NCBI GenBank assembly: GCA_033344875.1
Contig: JAWPMO010000001.1
Coordinates: 955,595-1,019,594 of the forward strand
DNA length: 64,000 bases
Source of the DNA: Ilumatobacteraceae bacterium
Lineage (GTDB): Bacteria; Actinomycetota; Acidimicrobiia; Acidimicrobiales; Ilumatobacteraceae
Direction of reading: 5' to 3'
The translations under genes and the position numbers were made by a program. Of this stretch, positions 44,790 to 53,446 are shown in pieces (position 1 is the first letter of the stretch; every line of letters begins with the position of its first letter). The notes beneath the pieces are model-generated. The model was not told the DNA's origin and made no database searches. It was given only the letters and a program-made list of their open reading frames with translations.

Positions 44790-44822
44790 GCCGAACGCTC
44801 GCCGAACGCTCGCCGAACGCTG
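44790..44822 (+). repeat. Three tandem 11-bp repeats (GCCGAACGCTC)
   Basis: Units 44790-44800, 44801-44811 and 44812-44822; the last differs by one base (G for C). They lie in the 116-bp divergent region between the methyltransferase and MFS genes, ending 22 nt before the MFS start. The 11-bp period would put each unit on the same face of the helix, as for regulator-binding iterons. Confidence 0.7.
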
Positions 44823-44844
44823 AAGGTGGTAGCAATGTCACTCC

Positions 44845-46110
44845 ATGCGCGACCGGTTCCAGCATCTCCTGTCGCCCCTGACACACCCGGAGACCCGGAT
44901 CCTCTTCGGAGCGCAACTCGTCTCCGGTCTCGGCGACTGGGCCGGGCGGCTCGCACTGGCCGTACTCGTCTTCGACCGCTCCGGGTCGGCGTGGTGGACC
45001 GCCGCGGTCACCCTCGTCTCACTCCTGCCCTGGCTCGGGCCCGGCCAGATGCTGTCGACCTTCGCCGACCGCTTCGGTCGCACCCGCGTGATGATCATCT
45101 CCGACCTCGTCCGGGCGGCGCTGATCCTCGCGATGCTCGCGCCACTCCCCGTTCCGGCCCTGCTCGGACTCGCGTTCCTCGCGGGACTGTGCGTACCGCC
45201 GTTCGTCACCGCACGTGGCGCCGCGCTGATCGACGTGGTGCCGACCGAGCGCTACGGGGCGACGCTCGCCCTGTTCGGCGTCGCATCGCAGGCGGAACTG
45301 GTGCTCGGCTACGCGCTCGGTGGCGCCGCGATCGCCCTGCTCGGCGCCCAGGCGACGCTCGCGGTGAACGCCTCGACCTTCGTCGTCTCGGCACTCCTGC
45401 TCACCCGGCTCCGTCACGGTCGAGCCGCCGAACGCCACGAGGAGGCGCCGATCGGCTGGGCGGGCGTCACCGCCGGCGCGACGGTGTGGCGCACCGACCC
45501 CATCTGCCGGCGGGCGCTCCTGCTGTTCGTCGGCGTGAACATGGTGATGGTGCTCCCCGAGGCGCTCGTGGTCCCGTACGCCGCCGAGATGGGGGTCTCG
45601 ACGTCCGGCATCGGTGTCGGCGTGATGGCGGCAACGATCGCCGCCGGCTCGATGCTCGCCATCGCCGTGTGGCCCCACAGCGAGACCGACCCGTCGGACC
45701 TGCTTCGTCGCGCTGCGATCCGGACGCTGGTGCTGTCGCTCGCGACCGCCGCGCTGTTCGCCGTCTCGATCCGCTGGGCACTGATCGCCGCACCGGCGCT
45801 GTTCCTGTCCGGCACGGTCGACGCGATCGCGGTGCCAACCAATCAGGTCGTCGGACAGCGACTGCCGCGCTACGGCCGATCGTCGGCGATGGCCGTCGCT
45901 GGCGGCGTCCAGTACGGCTCGCAGACCGTCGCGATCGCGATCGGCGGTGCACTGGCCGTCGCGGCCGGACCGGCGGCGACCCTGTCGGCGGCCGCCCTGG
46001 TCGCGGCCTGCGTCACCGCCTGGTCGCTGCTGCGCCCGGTCGTGGTGTCCGGGCCGGAGGCGACGGCAGCGACTATCCCTTCGCCGCCGCCCAGGTCTCG
46101 CCCCAGCTGA
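44845..46110 (+). CDS. MFS transporter
   Basis: Predicted 421-aa, 12-helix permease. The loop-2 motif A-like TFADRFGRTRVMIISDLVRA and late VPTNQVVGQRLPRYGRSSAM are typical of the MFS group that includes macrolide efflux-like proteins. LGYALGGAAIALLGAQATLAVNASTFVVSALLL supports an exporter rather than an importer. Substrate unknown. Its 3' end overlaps convergent polA by 38 bp. Confidence 0.85.
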   Translation: MRDRFQHLLSPLTHPETRILFGAQLVSGLGDWAGRLALAVLVFDRSGSAWWTAAVTLVSLLPWLGPGQMLSTFADRFGRTRVMIISDLVRAALILAMLAPLPVPALLGLAFLAGLCVPPFVTARGAALIDVVPTERYGATLALFGVASQAELVLGYALGGAAIALLGAQATLAVNASTFVVSALLLTRLRHGRAAERHEEAPIGWAGVTAGATVWRTDPICRRALLLFVGVNMVMVLPEALVVPYAAEMGVSTSGIGVGVMAATIAAGSMLAIAVWPHSETDPSDLLRRAAIRTLVLSLATAALFAVSIRWALIAAPALFLSGTVDAIAVPTNQVVGQRLPRYGRSSAMAVAGGVQYGSQTVAIAIGGALAVAAGPAATLSAAALVAACVTAWSLLRPVVVSGPEATAATIPSPPPRSRPS

Positions 46111-48748
46111 CGTTGACCTCCAACGGCACGTCGAGATCGGCAGCGTGCCGCATGATGTCGATGATCTCGTCGCCGACCTCGTCGCGCTCGGCGTCGGGCA
46201 CCTCGACGATGACCTCGTCGTGCACCTGCAACACGACCTCGCTCTCGCGTTCGCCGGCCTCGAGCGCCTGGTCGATCCGCACGAGCGCGACCTTGAAGAT
46301 GTCGGCGGCCAACCCCTGGATGCCCGCGTTCATCGCCTGCCGCTCACCCGCCTGACGGATCCGCCAGTTCGAGTTGAGCAGTTCGGGGATCGGCCGGCGC
46401 CGACCGAACAGCGTCTCGGTGTATCCGGTCTTGCGCGCCTCCTGCACGGTGGCGTCCATGTACGCCTTCACGTTGGGGAACGCCAGGAAGTACGCCTCGA
46501 GGATCTTCGCCGCCTCGTCGGTCGGGATGTTCAACCGCTGGCCCAGGCCGTACGCCTCCATGCCGTACGCGAGGCCGTAGGACACCATCTTCGCCTTCGA
46601 ACGCTGATCGAGCGTGACGTCTCCCGGTTCCACACCGAACACGCGCGCCGCAGTGGCGTTGTGGATGTCCTGGCCGCCCGTGAACGCCTCGATCAGGCCG
46701 GGATCGGCCGCGAGGTGGGCGATGCAGCGCAACTCGATCTGGTTGTAGTCGGCGACCAGCAGCGTGCGACCGGCCGGGGCGACGAACGCCGTGCGGAACA
46801 CGCGCCCCTCGTCGCTGCGGACCGGGATGTTGTGCAGGTTCGGTTTGTCGGAACTCAGGCGCCCGGTGCGGGCGACGGTCTGGTTGAAGGTGGCGTGGAT
46901 CCGACCGTCCTCGGCCACTTCGTGCAGCAGACCCTCGCCGTAGGTCCCACGGAGTTTCTCGACCTCGCGATGGCGCAGCAGCGGCACGATGAACTCGGGC
47001 CACTGGTCTTTGACCTTCTCGAGCGTCTGCGCGTCGGTCGAGTAGCCGGACTTCGTCTTCTTGACGCCGACCGGGCTGAGTTCGCGCTCTTCGAACAGCA
47101 GGGCTCGCAGTTGCGTCGGCGAGTTGAGGTTGAGGTCGTCCTTGCCGGCGACGGCGCGGAGTTCGACCCCGAGCGCCTCGACCTCGGCGGTGAGGCGCTG
47201 GTTGATGGACCGCAGCGTGTCGGCATCGACGCCGACGCCGACGTGCTCCATCTTGGCCAACACCCGCACCAGCGGGTTCTCGATCGAGTGGTAGAGGTCG
47301 GCCATGCCCTGCGCATCGAGGCTCGCCTCGATCGGTCCGGCGATGTGGTGCACCGCCAGCGCGTCGCGCCCGGCGCGATCGGCCTGCGTGACGGCATTGC
47401 CGTCGAGATCGAGCTGACCCGAGACGGCCGCATCGTCGCTCGGCGGGGCGAACGGGGTGAACTTGGTCAGCAGATCGGCGATCTCGTAGCGAGCCTCGGC
47501 CGGGTCGATGAGATACGCGGCGATCGCGACGTCGAGCACGAGGCCGCGCACGTCGATGTCGGCGTCGAGCAGCGAACGCATCAGCGGCCTGACCGTGTGT
47601 CCCCGCACCTGCCCGTGCCGACCGAGCGCCGACGCCACCGCATCGTCGCGGAGGTACTCCCCCGGCACCCAGGCGACCGACGACGTCGAGGCATCGGTGA
47701 CGAACGCGAGACCGTCGAGGTTGCTGCGTCCCGGCTCGCCCTCCCAGACCCCGGCGAGATCGAGCACCGGAGTCGCCGCGATCGCCGCCGCCGCGGCTGC
47801 GGCGTCGGGCAGCGTCTCGACCTCGGCCACCAACTCGTCGCGGGGCTCGCTCGACGAGATGCCCGAGTCGGGCCCCAACACGTCGGCGAGGCGGTCGGCG
47901 AGCGTGCGGAACTCGAGGAAGTCGAACAGCCGCTGGATCTCTTCGGGGTCCGGCGTGATCGCCAGGGCCGCCGGATCGAGGTCGACCGAGTCGACCGGCG
48001 CGTCGTGGTGCAGGATCATCAGCTCGAGGTTCTTCCGAGCGCGAGCCTCGTGCTCGGTCAGGTTCTCGCGCAGTTTCGGCGTCTGCTCGTCGACATGGGC
48101 GAAGATGCCGTCGAGCCCGCCGTACTTGTTGATGAGCTTGGCCGCCGTCTTCTCGCCGACCCCGGGCACACCGGGCAGGTTGTCTGAGTTGTCGCCGCGG
48201 AGCGCCGCGTACTGGGGATACAGATCCGGCGTGACCCCGGTCCGTTCGGCGATGCCGGCTTCGTCGTAGAGGGCGTAGTCGCTGACGCCACGCTTGTTGT
48301 AGAGCACGCGTACGTGGGGATCCGCGACCAACTGGTAGCTGTCGCGGTCACCCGTGACGATCAGCACGTCGTCGCCGCGCTCGACGAGTTTGGACGACAG
48401 CGTCGCGATCAGATCGTCGGCCTCCCAGCCGGCCGCCTCGATCTGCTGGACACCGATCGCATCGAGCACTTCGCGCACCAGCCCCATCTGCTGGCGGAGG
48501 ATGTCGGGCGCCGCTTCGCGCTGCGCCTTGTACTCGGGCTCGGCCTCGTGGCGGAACGTGGGTTCCGGCCGATCGAAGGCGACGATCATGCCGTCGCACT
48601 CCTGGTCCTTGATGACGTTGATCAGCATCGACGTGAACCCGAAGACCGCGTTGGTCACCTGTCCGCTCGCTGTCGCCATGTCGGCCGGGAGCGCGAAGAA
48701 CGCCCGGTACGTCAGTGAGTTGCCGTCGACGAGGAGATAGGTGGACAC
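46073..48748 (-). CDS. polA: DNA polymerase I
   Basis: Predicted 891-aa polymerase. The 5'-3' flap-nuclease domain (residues 1-290) has GNSLTYRAFFALP and GVPGVGEKTAAKLI. The central proofreading-fold domain lacks the DxE exonuclease motif (PVLDLAGVWEGEPG at Exo I), so 3'-5' activity is probably lost. The polymerase has VADYNQIELRCIAHL (motif A), RSKAKMVSYGLAYGM (motif B) and QVHDEVIVEVP (motif C). GTG 48748 is preceded by TAACGT with 7 nt spacing, a leaderless signature. Confidence 0.96.
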   Translation of the reverse strand: MSTYLLVDGNSLTYRAFFALPADMATASGQVTNAVFGFTSMLINVIKDQECDGMIVAFDRPEPTFRHEAEPEYKAQREAAPDILRQQMGLVREVLDAIGVQQIEAAGWEADDLIATLSSKLVERGDDVLIVTGDRDSYQLVADPHVRVLYNKRGVSDYALYDEAGIAERTGVTPDLYPQYAALRGDNSDNLPGVPGVGEKTAAKLINKYGGLDGIFAHVDEQTPKLRENLTEHEARARKNLELMILHHDAPVDSVDLDPAALAITPDPEEIQRLFDFLEFRTLADRLADVLGPDSGISSSEPRDELVAEVETLPDAAAAAAAIAATPVLDLAGVWEGEPGRSNLDGLAFVTDASTSSVAWVPGEYLRDDAVASALGRHGQVRGHTVRPLMRSLLDADIDVRGLVLDVAIAAYLIDPAEARYEIADLLTKFTPFAPPSDDAAVSGQLDLDGNAVTQADRAGRDALAVHHIAGPIEASLDAQGMADLYHSIENPLVRVLAKMEHVGVGVDADTLRSINQRLTAEVEALGVELRAVAGKDDLNLNSPTQLRALLFEERELSPVGVKKTKSGYSTDAQTLEKVKDQWPEFIVPLLRHREVEKLRGTYGEGLLHEVAEDGRIHATFNQTVARTGRLSSDKPNLHNIPVRSDEGRVFRTAFVAPAGRTLLVADYNQIELRCIAHLAADPGLIEAFTGGQDIHNATAARVFGVEPGDVTLDQRSKAKMVSYGLAYGMEAYGLGQRLNIPTDEAAKILEAYFLAFPNVKAYMDATVQEARKTGYTETLFGRRRPIPELLNSNWRIRQAGERQAMNAGIQGLAADIFKVALVRIDQALEAGERESEVVLQVHDEVIVEVPDAERDEVGDEIIDIMRHAADLDVPLEVNVSWGETWAAAKG

Positions 48749-48802
48749 GCCCGCCACGTTAGGCGCGACACGAACCGAACCACTCGGCCCGACGGCAACC
48801 GA

Positions 48803-49381
48803 TCAATCGGGGCGCAGTGAGCCGTCGAGGATGCGTTCGGCGACGTCGCGCATCTTGGTGCGCTCGCTCATCGCGGTGCGTTGGATGAACGAGAAGGCGT
48901 CGGCCTCCTTCATGTCGCACTCGTCGATCAGCAACCCCTTGGCACGGTCGATGGTCTTGCGGGCCTCGAGTTGCTCGCCGAGCGCGTCGATCTCACCGGT
49001 CAGGTTGCGGAGCTCGCGGAAACGCCCGATCGCGACCTCGATCGCCGGGACGAGGTCGCTCTTCTGGAACGGCTTCACGAGATACGCCAACGCTCCGGCG
49101 TCGCGAGCCTGCTCGATGACCTCACGCTGGCTGAACGCCGTGAGGATCAGGACACCGCACAGCTTTTCGTCGGTGATGATGCCGGCGGCCTCGAGGCCGT
49201 CCATGCCGGGCATCTTGACGTCGAGCACGGCCAGGTCGGGACGCAGCGAACGCACGAGTTCGACCGCCTCGTCGCCTCGTCCGGTCTCGCCGACGACGTC
49301 GTACCCCTCTTCTTCGAGGGTTTCGCGCAGGTCCATCCGGATGATGGCTTCGTCTTCGGCGATCACAACTCTCAGCGACAC
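48803..49381 (-). CDS. pdtaR: ANTAR-domain response regulator (PdtaR type)
   Basis: Predicted 192-aa RNA-binding antiterminator. The receiver has IAEDEAIIRMDL, phospho-Asp in LAVLDVKMPGMDG and Lys in YLVKPFQ; the ANTAR domain is TIDRAKGLLIDECDMKEADAFSFIQRTAMSER. ANTAR proteins bind paired hexaloop RNA hairpins. No PdtaS-like kinase lies nearby. GTG 49381 was chosen because AAGGA lies 6 nt upstream; the in-frame ATG six codons before would place this SD inside the coding sequence. Confidence 0.93.
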   Translation of the reverse strand: MSLRVVIAEDEAIIRMDLRETLEEEGYDVVGETGRGDEAVELVRSLRPDLAVLDVKMPGMDGLEAAGIITDEKLCGVLILTAFSQREVIEQARDAGALAYLVKPFQKSDLVPAIEVAIGRFRELRNLTGEIDALGEQLEARKTIDRAKGLLIDECDMKEADAFSFIQRTAMSERTKMRDVAERILDGSLRPD

Positions 49382-49454
49382 TTCGGTTCCTTCTTTCATC
49401 GGCCTCGACGGCCGTACATCACATTCAACCAGCCCCGCGATGGGGGCGAGCGGT

Positions 49455-49745
49455 TCAGCCCCCGGCGTTCATCTTGTCGAGGAGTTCGTCCTGGCGGGTC
49501 TCGAGCTCTCGGATGCTGTCGATCACGTGCTGGCGGTGTTTGCGCATCGCGTCGGCGTGCTTGCGCGCGTCGTTCGCCTCGAACGACGCGCCCGGCGTCT
49601 CGGAGACGAGCGCACGGATCGCCTGGCTGTCGGCCTCGTCGGCGACGACGTCGAGTTGCTCGTCGATCTGCGACAGCTCGGTCCGCAGCGAACGCAGGCG
49701 CGTCGACGTCTGCGCGAGACGCCGTTGGACGAGCCAGGAAACCAT
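49455..49745 (-). CDS. Small coiled-coil protein joined to a tRNA gene
   Basis: Predicted 96-aa protein, almost wholly helical and Arg/Glu-rich: LVQRRLAQTSTRLRSLRTELSQIDEQLD and ADAMRKHRQHVIDSIRELETRQDELLDKM are two amphipathic helices around SETPGASFEANDARKH. The ATG begins one base after the discriminator base of the tRNA, so tRNA 3' processing would leave a nearly leaderless mRNA. No SD exists. No family recognised; binding to RNA is possible because of the basic faces, but this is inference. Confidence 0.65.
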   Translation of the reverse strand: MVSWLVQRRLAQTSTRLRSLRTELSQIDEQLDVVADEADSQAIRALVSETPGASFEANDARKHADAMRKHRQHVIDSIRELETRQDELLDKMNAGG

Positions 49746-49746
49746 G

Positions 49747-49819
49747 TGCCCCGGGTGGGATTCGAACCCACACTTGACGGTGTTTGAGACCGCTGCCTCT
49801 GCCGTTGGGCTACCGGGGC
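49747..49819 (-). tRNA. tRNA with anticodon CAA (Leu codon UUG) but class I shape
   Basis: A 73-nt cloverleaf: 7-bp acceptor GCCCCGG/CCGGGGC with discriminator A, 3-bp D stem GCC/GGC with CGG in the loop, anticodon stem GCGGT/ACCGT around CTCAAAC, 5-nt variable region CAAGT and T arm GTGGG-TTCGAAT-CCCAC. The anticodon is CAA. Leucine tRNAs normally carry a long variable arm; this one does not. CCA is not encoded. A TATCCT -10 lies 9 nt upstream. It is followed directly by the coiled-coil ORF. Confidence 0.9.
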
Positions 49820-49828
49820 GTGCGGGTG

Positions 49829-49834
49829 AGGATA
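49829..49834 (-). promoter_or_regulatory. -10 (TATCCT) of the tRNA/coiled-coil unit
   Basis: TATCCT on the minus strand ends 9 nt before the tRNA 5' base. It suggests the tRNA has its own promoter rather than depending on the RDD gene, whose stop codon (49867) lies 47 bp upstream. No clear -35. Confidence 0.45.
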
Positions 49835-49866
49835 CCGGCGCCCCACCCGACGCCATCAGGCGGTGA

Positions 49867-50433
49867 TCAGCGGGTCGAGACGACCATCGTGGACGCGAAC
49901 TGGTCCCACACCGCCGTCCGGAGCGGCTTCGAGAAGATGAACACCAGGCTGACGATCACGATCACCAATTGCGCCAGGCCGAGGAGCACGTTGAGCGCCA
50001 CGAACGGCGGGATCAACGCGAAGGCACCGGGGAGCGCCCATCGCTTGATCGCATGCTCCCACTCGACGTCGGCGCCGTTCTGCTGGACGACCTTCATGCC
50101 GAACGCCAGCTTCATCGGCGTGCCACCGAACATCTTCGTGCACACCGCGTCCCAGGCGAATCCGACGGCCGCGCCGAGGAGGGCGATCAGGTACGCCCGC
50201 CCGAGACTCGTGTCGGTGCCGAACCCGGCGAGGCCGGCGTCGTCGTCACCGCTCAGGATGATCGCGGCGAACACGGAGCCGAACACCAGACCGACGATGA
50301 TCGCGTCGAGCAGCCGGGCGACGACCCGCATGCCGGCAGAGGCGAGCGGCTGACCGCCGGCGACCGCACCGGCGGGCGGTTCGTTCATGGGCGGCGGCGG
50401 GGGCGGCGGCGGTGGTGGTGGAGTCATGCTCAT
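49867..50433 (-). CDS. RDD-family membrane protein with proline-rich N-terminus
   Basis: Predicted 188-aa protein. Residues 4-15 are MTP followed by a run of 11 prolines, then an RDD domain: ASAGMRVVARLLDAIIVGLVFGSVF with the Arg and Asp of RDD, AWDAVCTKMFGGTPMKLAFGMKVV, and a final helix pair. Such proteins in actinobacteria are inner-membrane proteins of undetermined role. The poly-Pro run will need EF-P for translation. Confidence 0.8.
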   Translation of the reverse strand: MSMTPPPPPPPPPPPMNEPPAGAVAGGQPLASAGMRVVARLLDAIIVGLVFGSVFAAIILSGDDDAGLAGFGTDTSLGRAYLIALLGAAVGFAWDAVCTKMFGGTPMKLAFGMKVVQQNGADVEWEHAIKRWALPGAFALIPPFVALNVLLGLAQLVIVIVSLVFIFSKPLRTAVWDQFASTMVVSTR

Positions 50434-50555
50434 GGCGAGCAGAGTAGGCGACGGCGTCGCCGCACCGGGTGACCGAAGTTCTGTCCCACCAGAAACCCGC
50501 CGGTTACCCGCAGGTAGCGCGAGGACGGCCGCTCGAAGCGTCTAGCCTCGCCACG

Positions 50556-51725
50556 ATGCTCGCATTCACGTTCCCCGGACAGGGGTCGCAGCGACCGGGA
50601 ATGGGTCGGCCCTGGGTCGATCACGAGAGTTGGGAACTGGTCGACGAGGCCAGCGAGGTCGCCGGCCGTGACGTCGGAGCCCTGCTGCTCGACGCCGACG
50701 CCGACGAACTCAAAGACACCCGGAACGCACAGCTGACCACGTTCGTCTCGAGCCTGATGGTCCTCGACGCGGTCGAGCGGCTCGGGATCGAAGCCAGCTT
50801 CTGCGCCGGGCACAGCCTGGGCGAATACACCGCGCTGGCCGCGACCGGTGCGCTCGGATTCGACGAAGGCGTCTCCCTCGTCACCGAACGGGCCGCGGCG
50901 ATGCACGAAGCGGGCGGCCTCCAGGTCGGCACGATGGCTGCCGTGCTCGGGCTCGACGACGACCAGGTCGAGGTGGCCTGCAATCTCGCCGACGCCGATG
51001 TCTGGGTCGCCAACTTCAACGCGCCCGGCCAGGTCGTGATCGCCGGATCGCCCGAGGGCGTCGAGAAGGCGGGCGCCCAGGCGAAGGAACTGGGCGCCAA
51101 GCGGGTGATGCCCCTGCAGGTCTCCGGTGCGTTCCACACCTCGTACATGGCGCCCGCACGCGACCGCCTCCGCGGCGCGATCGCGGCGGCCGACATCCGC
51201 GATGCGGAGATCCCCGTCGTCTCCAACGTCGACGCGAAGCCCCACGACCGCGGCGGCGAGTGGGTCTCGTTGCTCTCGGCCCAGCTGTCGAGTCCGGTGC
51301 GCTGGAAGCACAGCCTCCAGACGCTCGCCGGGCTCGGTGTCACCGATTTCGCCGAACTCGGACCCGGCGGCGTGCTCACCGGCATGGCGAAGCGCAGCGT
51401 CGACGGCGCCCGCACGATCTCGGTCGCCACACCCGACGACCTCGACAAACTGCTGACCTGGATCGCCGTCGAGGCGGCACCGACGCCCGAGATCGAAGGC
51501 GAACACCTCTTCGTCGCCGAGCGTGTCGTCGTGTCCCCGGCCGCCGGCATCTTCACCCCCGCCGAGCTCGGTTCTGGTGCCACCATCTCGGTTGGTACCG
51601 TGCTGGGTCACGTCGGCGAGCACGAGGTCCGCTCGCCGTTCGACGGGGCTTTGCAGAACTACATCGCGGTCGATACCGAGCGTGTGACGTCGCGACAACC
51701 GATCGCCTGGCTGCGAACCAGCTGA
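50556..51725 (+). CDS. fabD: Malonyl-CoA:ACP transacylase fused to a C-terminal biotinyl/lipoyl-like barrel domain
   Basis: Predicted 389-aa protein. Residues 1-300 form FabD: FTFPGQGSQRPGMG, nucleophile Ser in GHSLGEYTALAA, His in SGAFHTSYMAPA, and FAELGPGGVL. Residues ~315-389 add a barrel-sandwich hybrid domain of two half-repeats, VVSPAAGIF...GTVLGHVG and EVRSPFDGALQNYI...QPIAWL, without the modifiable Lys hairpin. TAGCCT ends 7 nt before ATG. It is the first gene of fabD-fabH-fabG-acpP-fabF and loads malonate on ACP. Confidence 0.93.
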   Translation: MLAFTFPGQGSQRPGMGRPWVDHESWELVDEASEVAGRDVGALLLDADADELKDTRNAQLTTFVSSLMVLDAVERLGIEASFCAGHSLGEYTALAATGALGFDEGVSLVTERAAAMHEAGGLQVGTMAAVLGLDDDQVEVACNLADADVWVANFNAPGQVVIAGSPEGVEKAGAQAKELGAKRVMPLQVSGAFHTSYMAPARDRLRGAIAAADIRDAEIPVVSNVDAKPHDRGGEWVSLLSAQLSSPVRWKHSLQTLAGLGVTDFAELGPGGVLTGMAKRSVDGARTISVATPDDLDKLLTWIAVEAAPTPEIEGEHLFVAERVVVSPAAGIFTPAELGSGATISVGTVLGHVGEHEVRSPFDGALQNYIAVDTERVTSRQPIAWLRTS

Positions 51726-51736
51726 GGGAGGGCACG

Positions 51737-52690
51737 ATGCCAGCAATTCGCGAAGGCTCGAAGGGGGCCGTCATCTCCGGGTGGGGCACCGCCCTCCCCG
51801 AGAAGGTGCTCACCAACCACGAGTTGGCCGCAACGATGGACACGAGCGACGAGTGGATCCGGACGCGCACGGGCATCGAACAGCGCCACATCGGCGGGAC
51901 CACGATCGGTCTGAGCGTCGAATCCGGCCGTCAGGCACTCGAGATGAGCGGACTCGACCCGAGCCGCATCGACGGTCTGGTGTTGGCGACGACCACCCCC
52001 GACAAGCAGTGGGGTTCGGCCGCAGCGGTCCAGAACGAGCTCGGGCTGCGCTGCGGGGCGTTCGACGTCAACGCCGCCTGCTCGGGCTTCGTGTACGGCC
52101 TGGTCACCGGCCACGGCCTGATCGCCATGGGCGCCGACCGCGTGATGGTCATCGGCACCGACAGCCTGTCCCGCATCACCGATTGGAACGATCGGGCGAC
52201 CGCCCCGCTGTTCGCCGACGGCTCCGGCGCCGTGGTCCTCGAGAGCGTCGACGGCGGCGGTCAACTGCTGGGTTGGGACCTCGACGCCGACGGGTCGGCG
52301 CTCGGGATCCTGCAGGCAGAGGTCGGCGGGTTCATCGAGATGGAGGGCAAGGAGGTGTTCCGCCGAGCCGTTCGGATCATGGTCGATTCGGCCGAGAAGT
52401 CGATGGCGCACGCCGGCGTCTCCGGCGACGACATCAAGTTGGTCGTCCCGCATCAGGCCAACATCCGGATCATCCAGGCCGCCTGCGACCGCCTCGGCGT
52501 GCCGATCGAACGAGCGGCCGTCGTGATCCAGCGAACGGGCAACACGTCATCGGCGTCGATCCCGCTGGCGCTCGCCGACGCGCTCGACCACGGCCGCGTC
52601 GAGCAGGGCGACCTGGTGTTGCTCGTCGGGTTCGGCGGCGGGATGACCGCAGCGAGCTGCGTCCTCCGCTGGGGAGGTGGTGTCGCGTGA
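51737..52690 (+). CDS. fabH: 3-oxoacyl-ACP synthase III
   Basis: Predicted 317-aa ketosynthase III that starts fatty-acid chains from acyl-CoA and malonyl-ACP. Triad: Cys in NAACSGFVYGL, His in PHQANIRI and Asn in TGNTSSASIP. DTSDEWIRTRTGI is the usual N-terminal motif. GAGGGAGG precedes ATG by about 6 nt; the gene lies 11 bp after fabD and overlaps fabG by GTGA. Confidence 0.95.
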   Translation: MPAIREGSKGAVISGWGTALPEKVLTNHELAATMDTSDEWIRTRTGIEQRHIGGTTIGLSVESGRQALEMSGLDPSRIDGLVLATTTPDKQWGSAAAVQNELGLRCGAFDVNAACSGFVYGLVTGHGLIAMGADRVMVIGTDSLSRITDWNDRATAPLFADGSGAVVLESVDGGGQLLGWDLDADGSALGILQAEVGGFIEMEGKEVFRRAVRIMVDSAEKSMAHAGVSGDDIKLVVPHQANIRIIQAACDRLGVPIERAAVVIQRTGNTSSASIPLALADALDHGRVEQGDLVLLVGFGGGMTAASCVLRWGGGVA

Positions 52691-53400
52691 GCGAACCACG
52701 CATCGTCCTGATCACCGGCGGATCCCGCGGTATCGGTCTGGCGTGTGCCCGCCGTTTCGCCGAGCTCGGCGACCACGTCGCGGTCACCTACAACTCGTCG
52801 CCCCCACCCGACGGTCTGTTCGGCGTCAAGTGCGACGTCACCGACGGAGAGCAGGTCGACGCGGCGTTCGCCGCGGTCGAGGCCGAGTTCGGTGGTCCGG
52901 TCGAGGTCCTGGTGTCCAACGCAGGCGTCACCCGCGACGGGCTCCTGCTCCGCATGAGCGAAGACGACTTCGCCGGCGTCATCGACGCCAACCTCACCGC
53001 GTCGTACCGCGTCACCAAGCGGGCCGTCCGGGGCATGCTCAAGGCACGTGCCGGCCGCATCGTGCTGATGTCGTCGGTCGTCGGCATGCTCGGCGCACCC
53101 GGTCAGGTCAACTACGCCGCCTCCAAAGCCGGCCTGATCGGCCTCGCCCGGTCGCTCGCTCGCGAGGTCGGCTCGCGCGGCATCACGGTCAACGTGGTCG
53201 CGCCCGGTCCCGTCGAGACCGACATGACCGCGGCCCTCGGCGACGAACGTCTTGAGGCGATCGTCGCCGCCGTCCCGCTCGAACGAGCCGCCACGCCCGA
53301 CGAGATCGCCGCTGCGGTCCTGTTCCTCGCTTCTCCCGACGCCGGCTACATCACCGGCGCCGTGCTCCCGGTCGATGGCGGCCTGGGCATGGGACACTGA
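52687..53400 (+). CDS. fabG: 3-oxoacyl-ACP reductase
   Basis: Predicted 237-aa short-chain dehydrogenase. TGGSRGIGLACARRF (TGxxxGIG cofactor site), SNAGVTRDGLLLRM, catalytic Ser in LMSSVVGMLGAPGQ, YAASKAGL (Tyr, Lys) and VAPGPVETDM are complete. It reduces 3-oxoacyl-ACP with NADPH. GTG start overlaps fabH by 4 nt. Confidence 0.93.
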   Translation: MSEPRIVLITGGSRGIGLACARRFAELGDHVAVTYNSSPPPDGLFGVKCDVTDGEQVDAAFAAVEAEFGGPVEVLVSNAGVTRDGLLLRMSEDDFAGVIDANLTASYRVTKRAVRGMLKARAGRIVLMSSVVGMLGAPGQVNYAASKAGLIGLARSLAREVGSRGITVNVVAPGPVETDMTAALGDERLEAIVAAVPLERAATPDEIAAAVLFLASPDAGYITGAVLPVDGGLGMGH

Positions 53401-53411
53401 CCACCCTCATC

Positions 53412-53417
53412 TACACT
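53412..53417 (+). promoter_or_regulatory. Putative -10 (TACACT) for acpP
   Basis: TACACT lies in the 46-bp gap between fabG and acpP and would give a leader of about 20 nt that includes the AAGGAG SD. The -35 is weak. Extra transcription of acpP makes sense for an abundant carrier protein. Confidence 0.45.
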
Positions 53418-53446
53418 GACCAACCCACACAACAAGGAGACATCCG

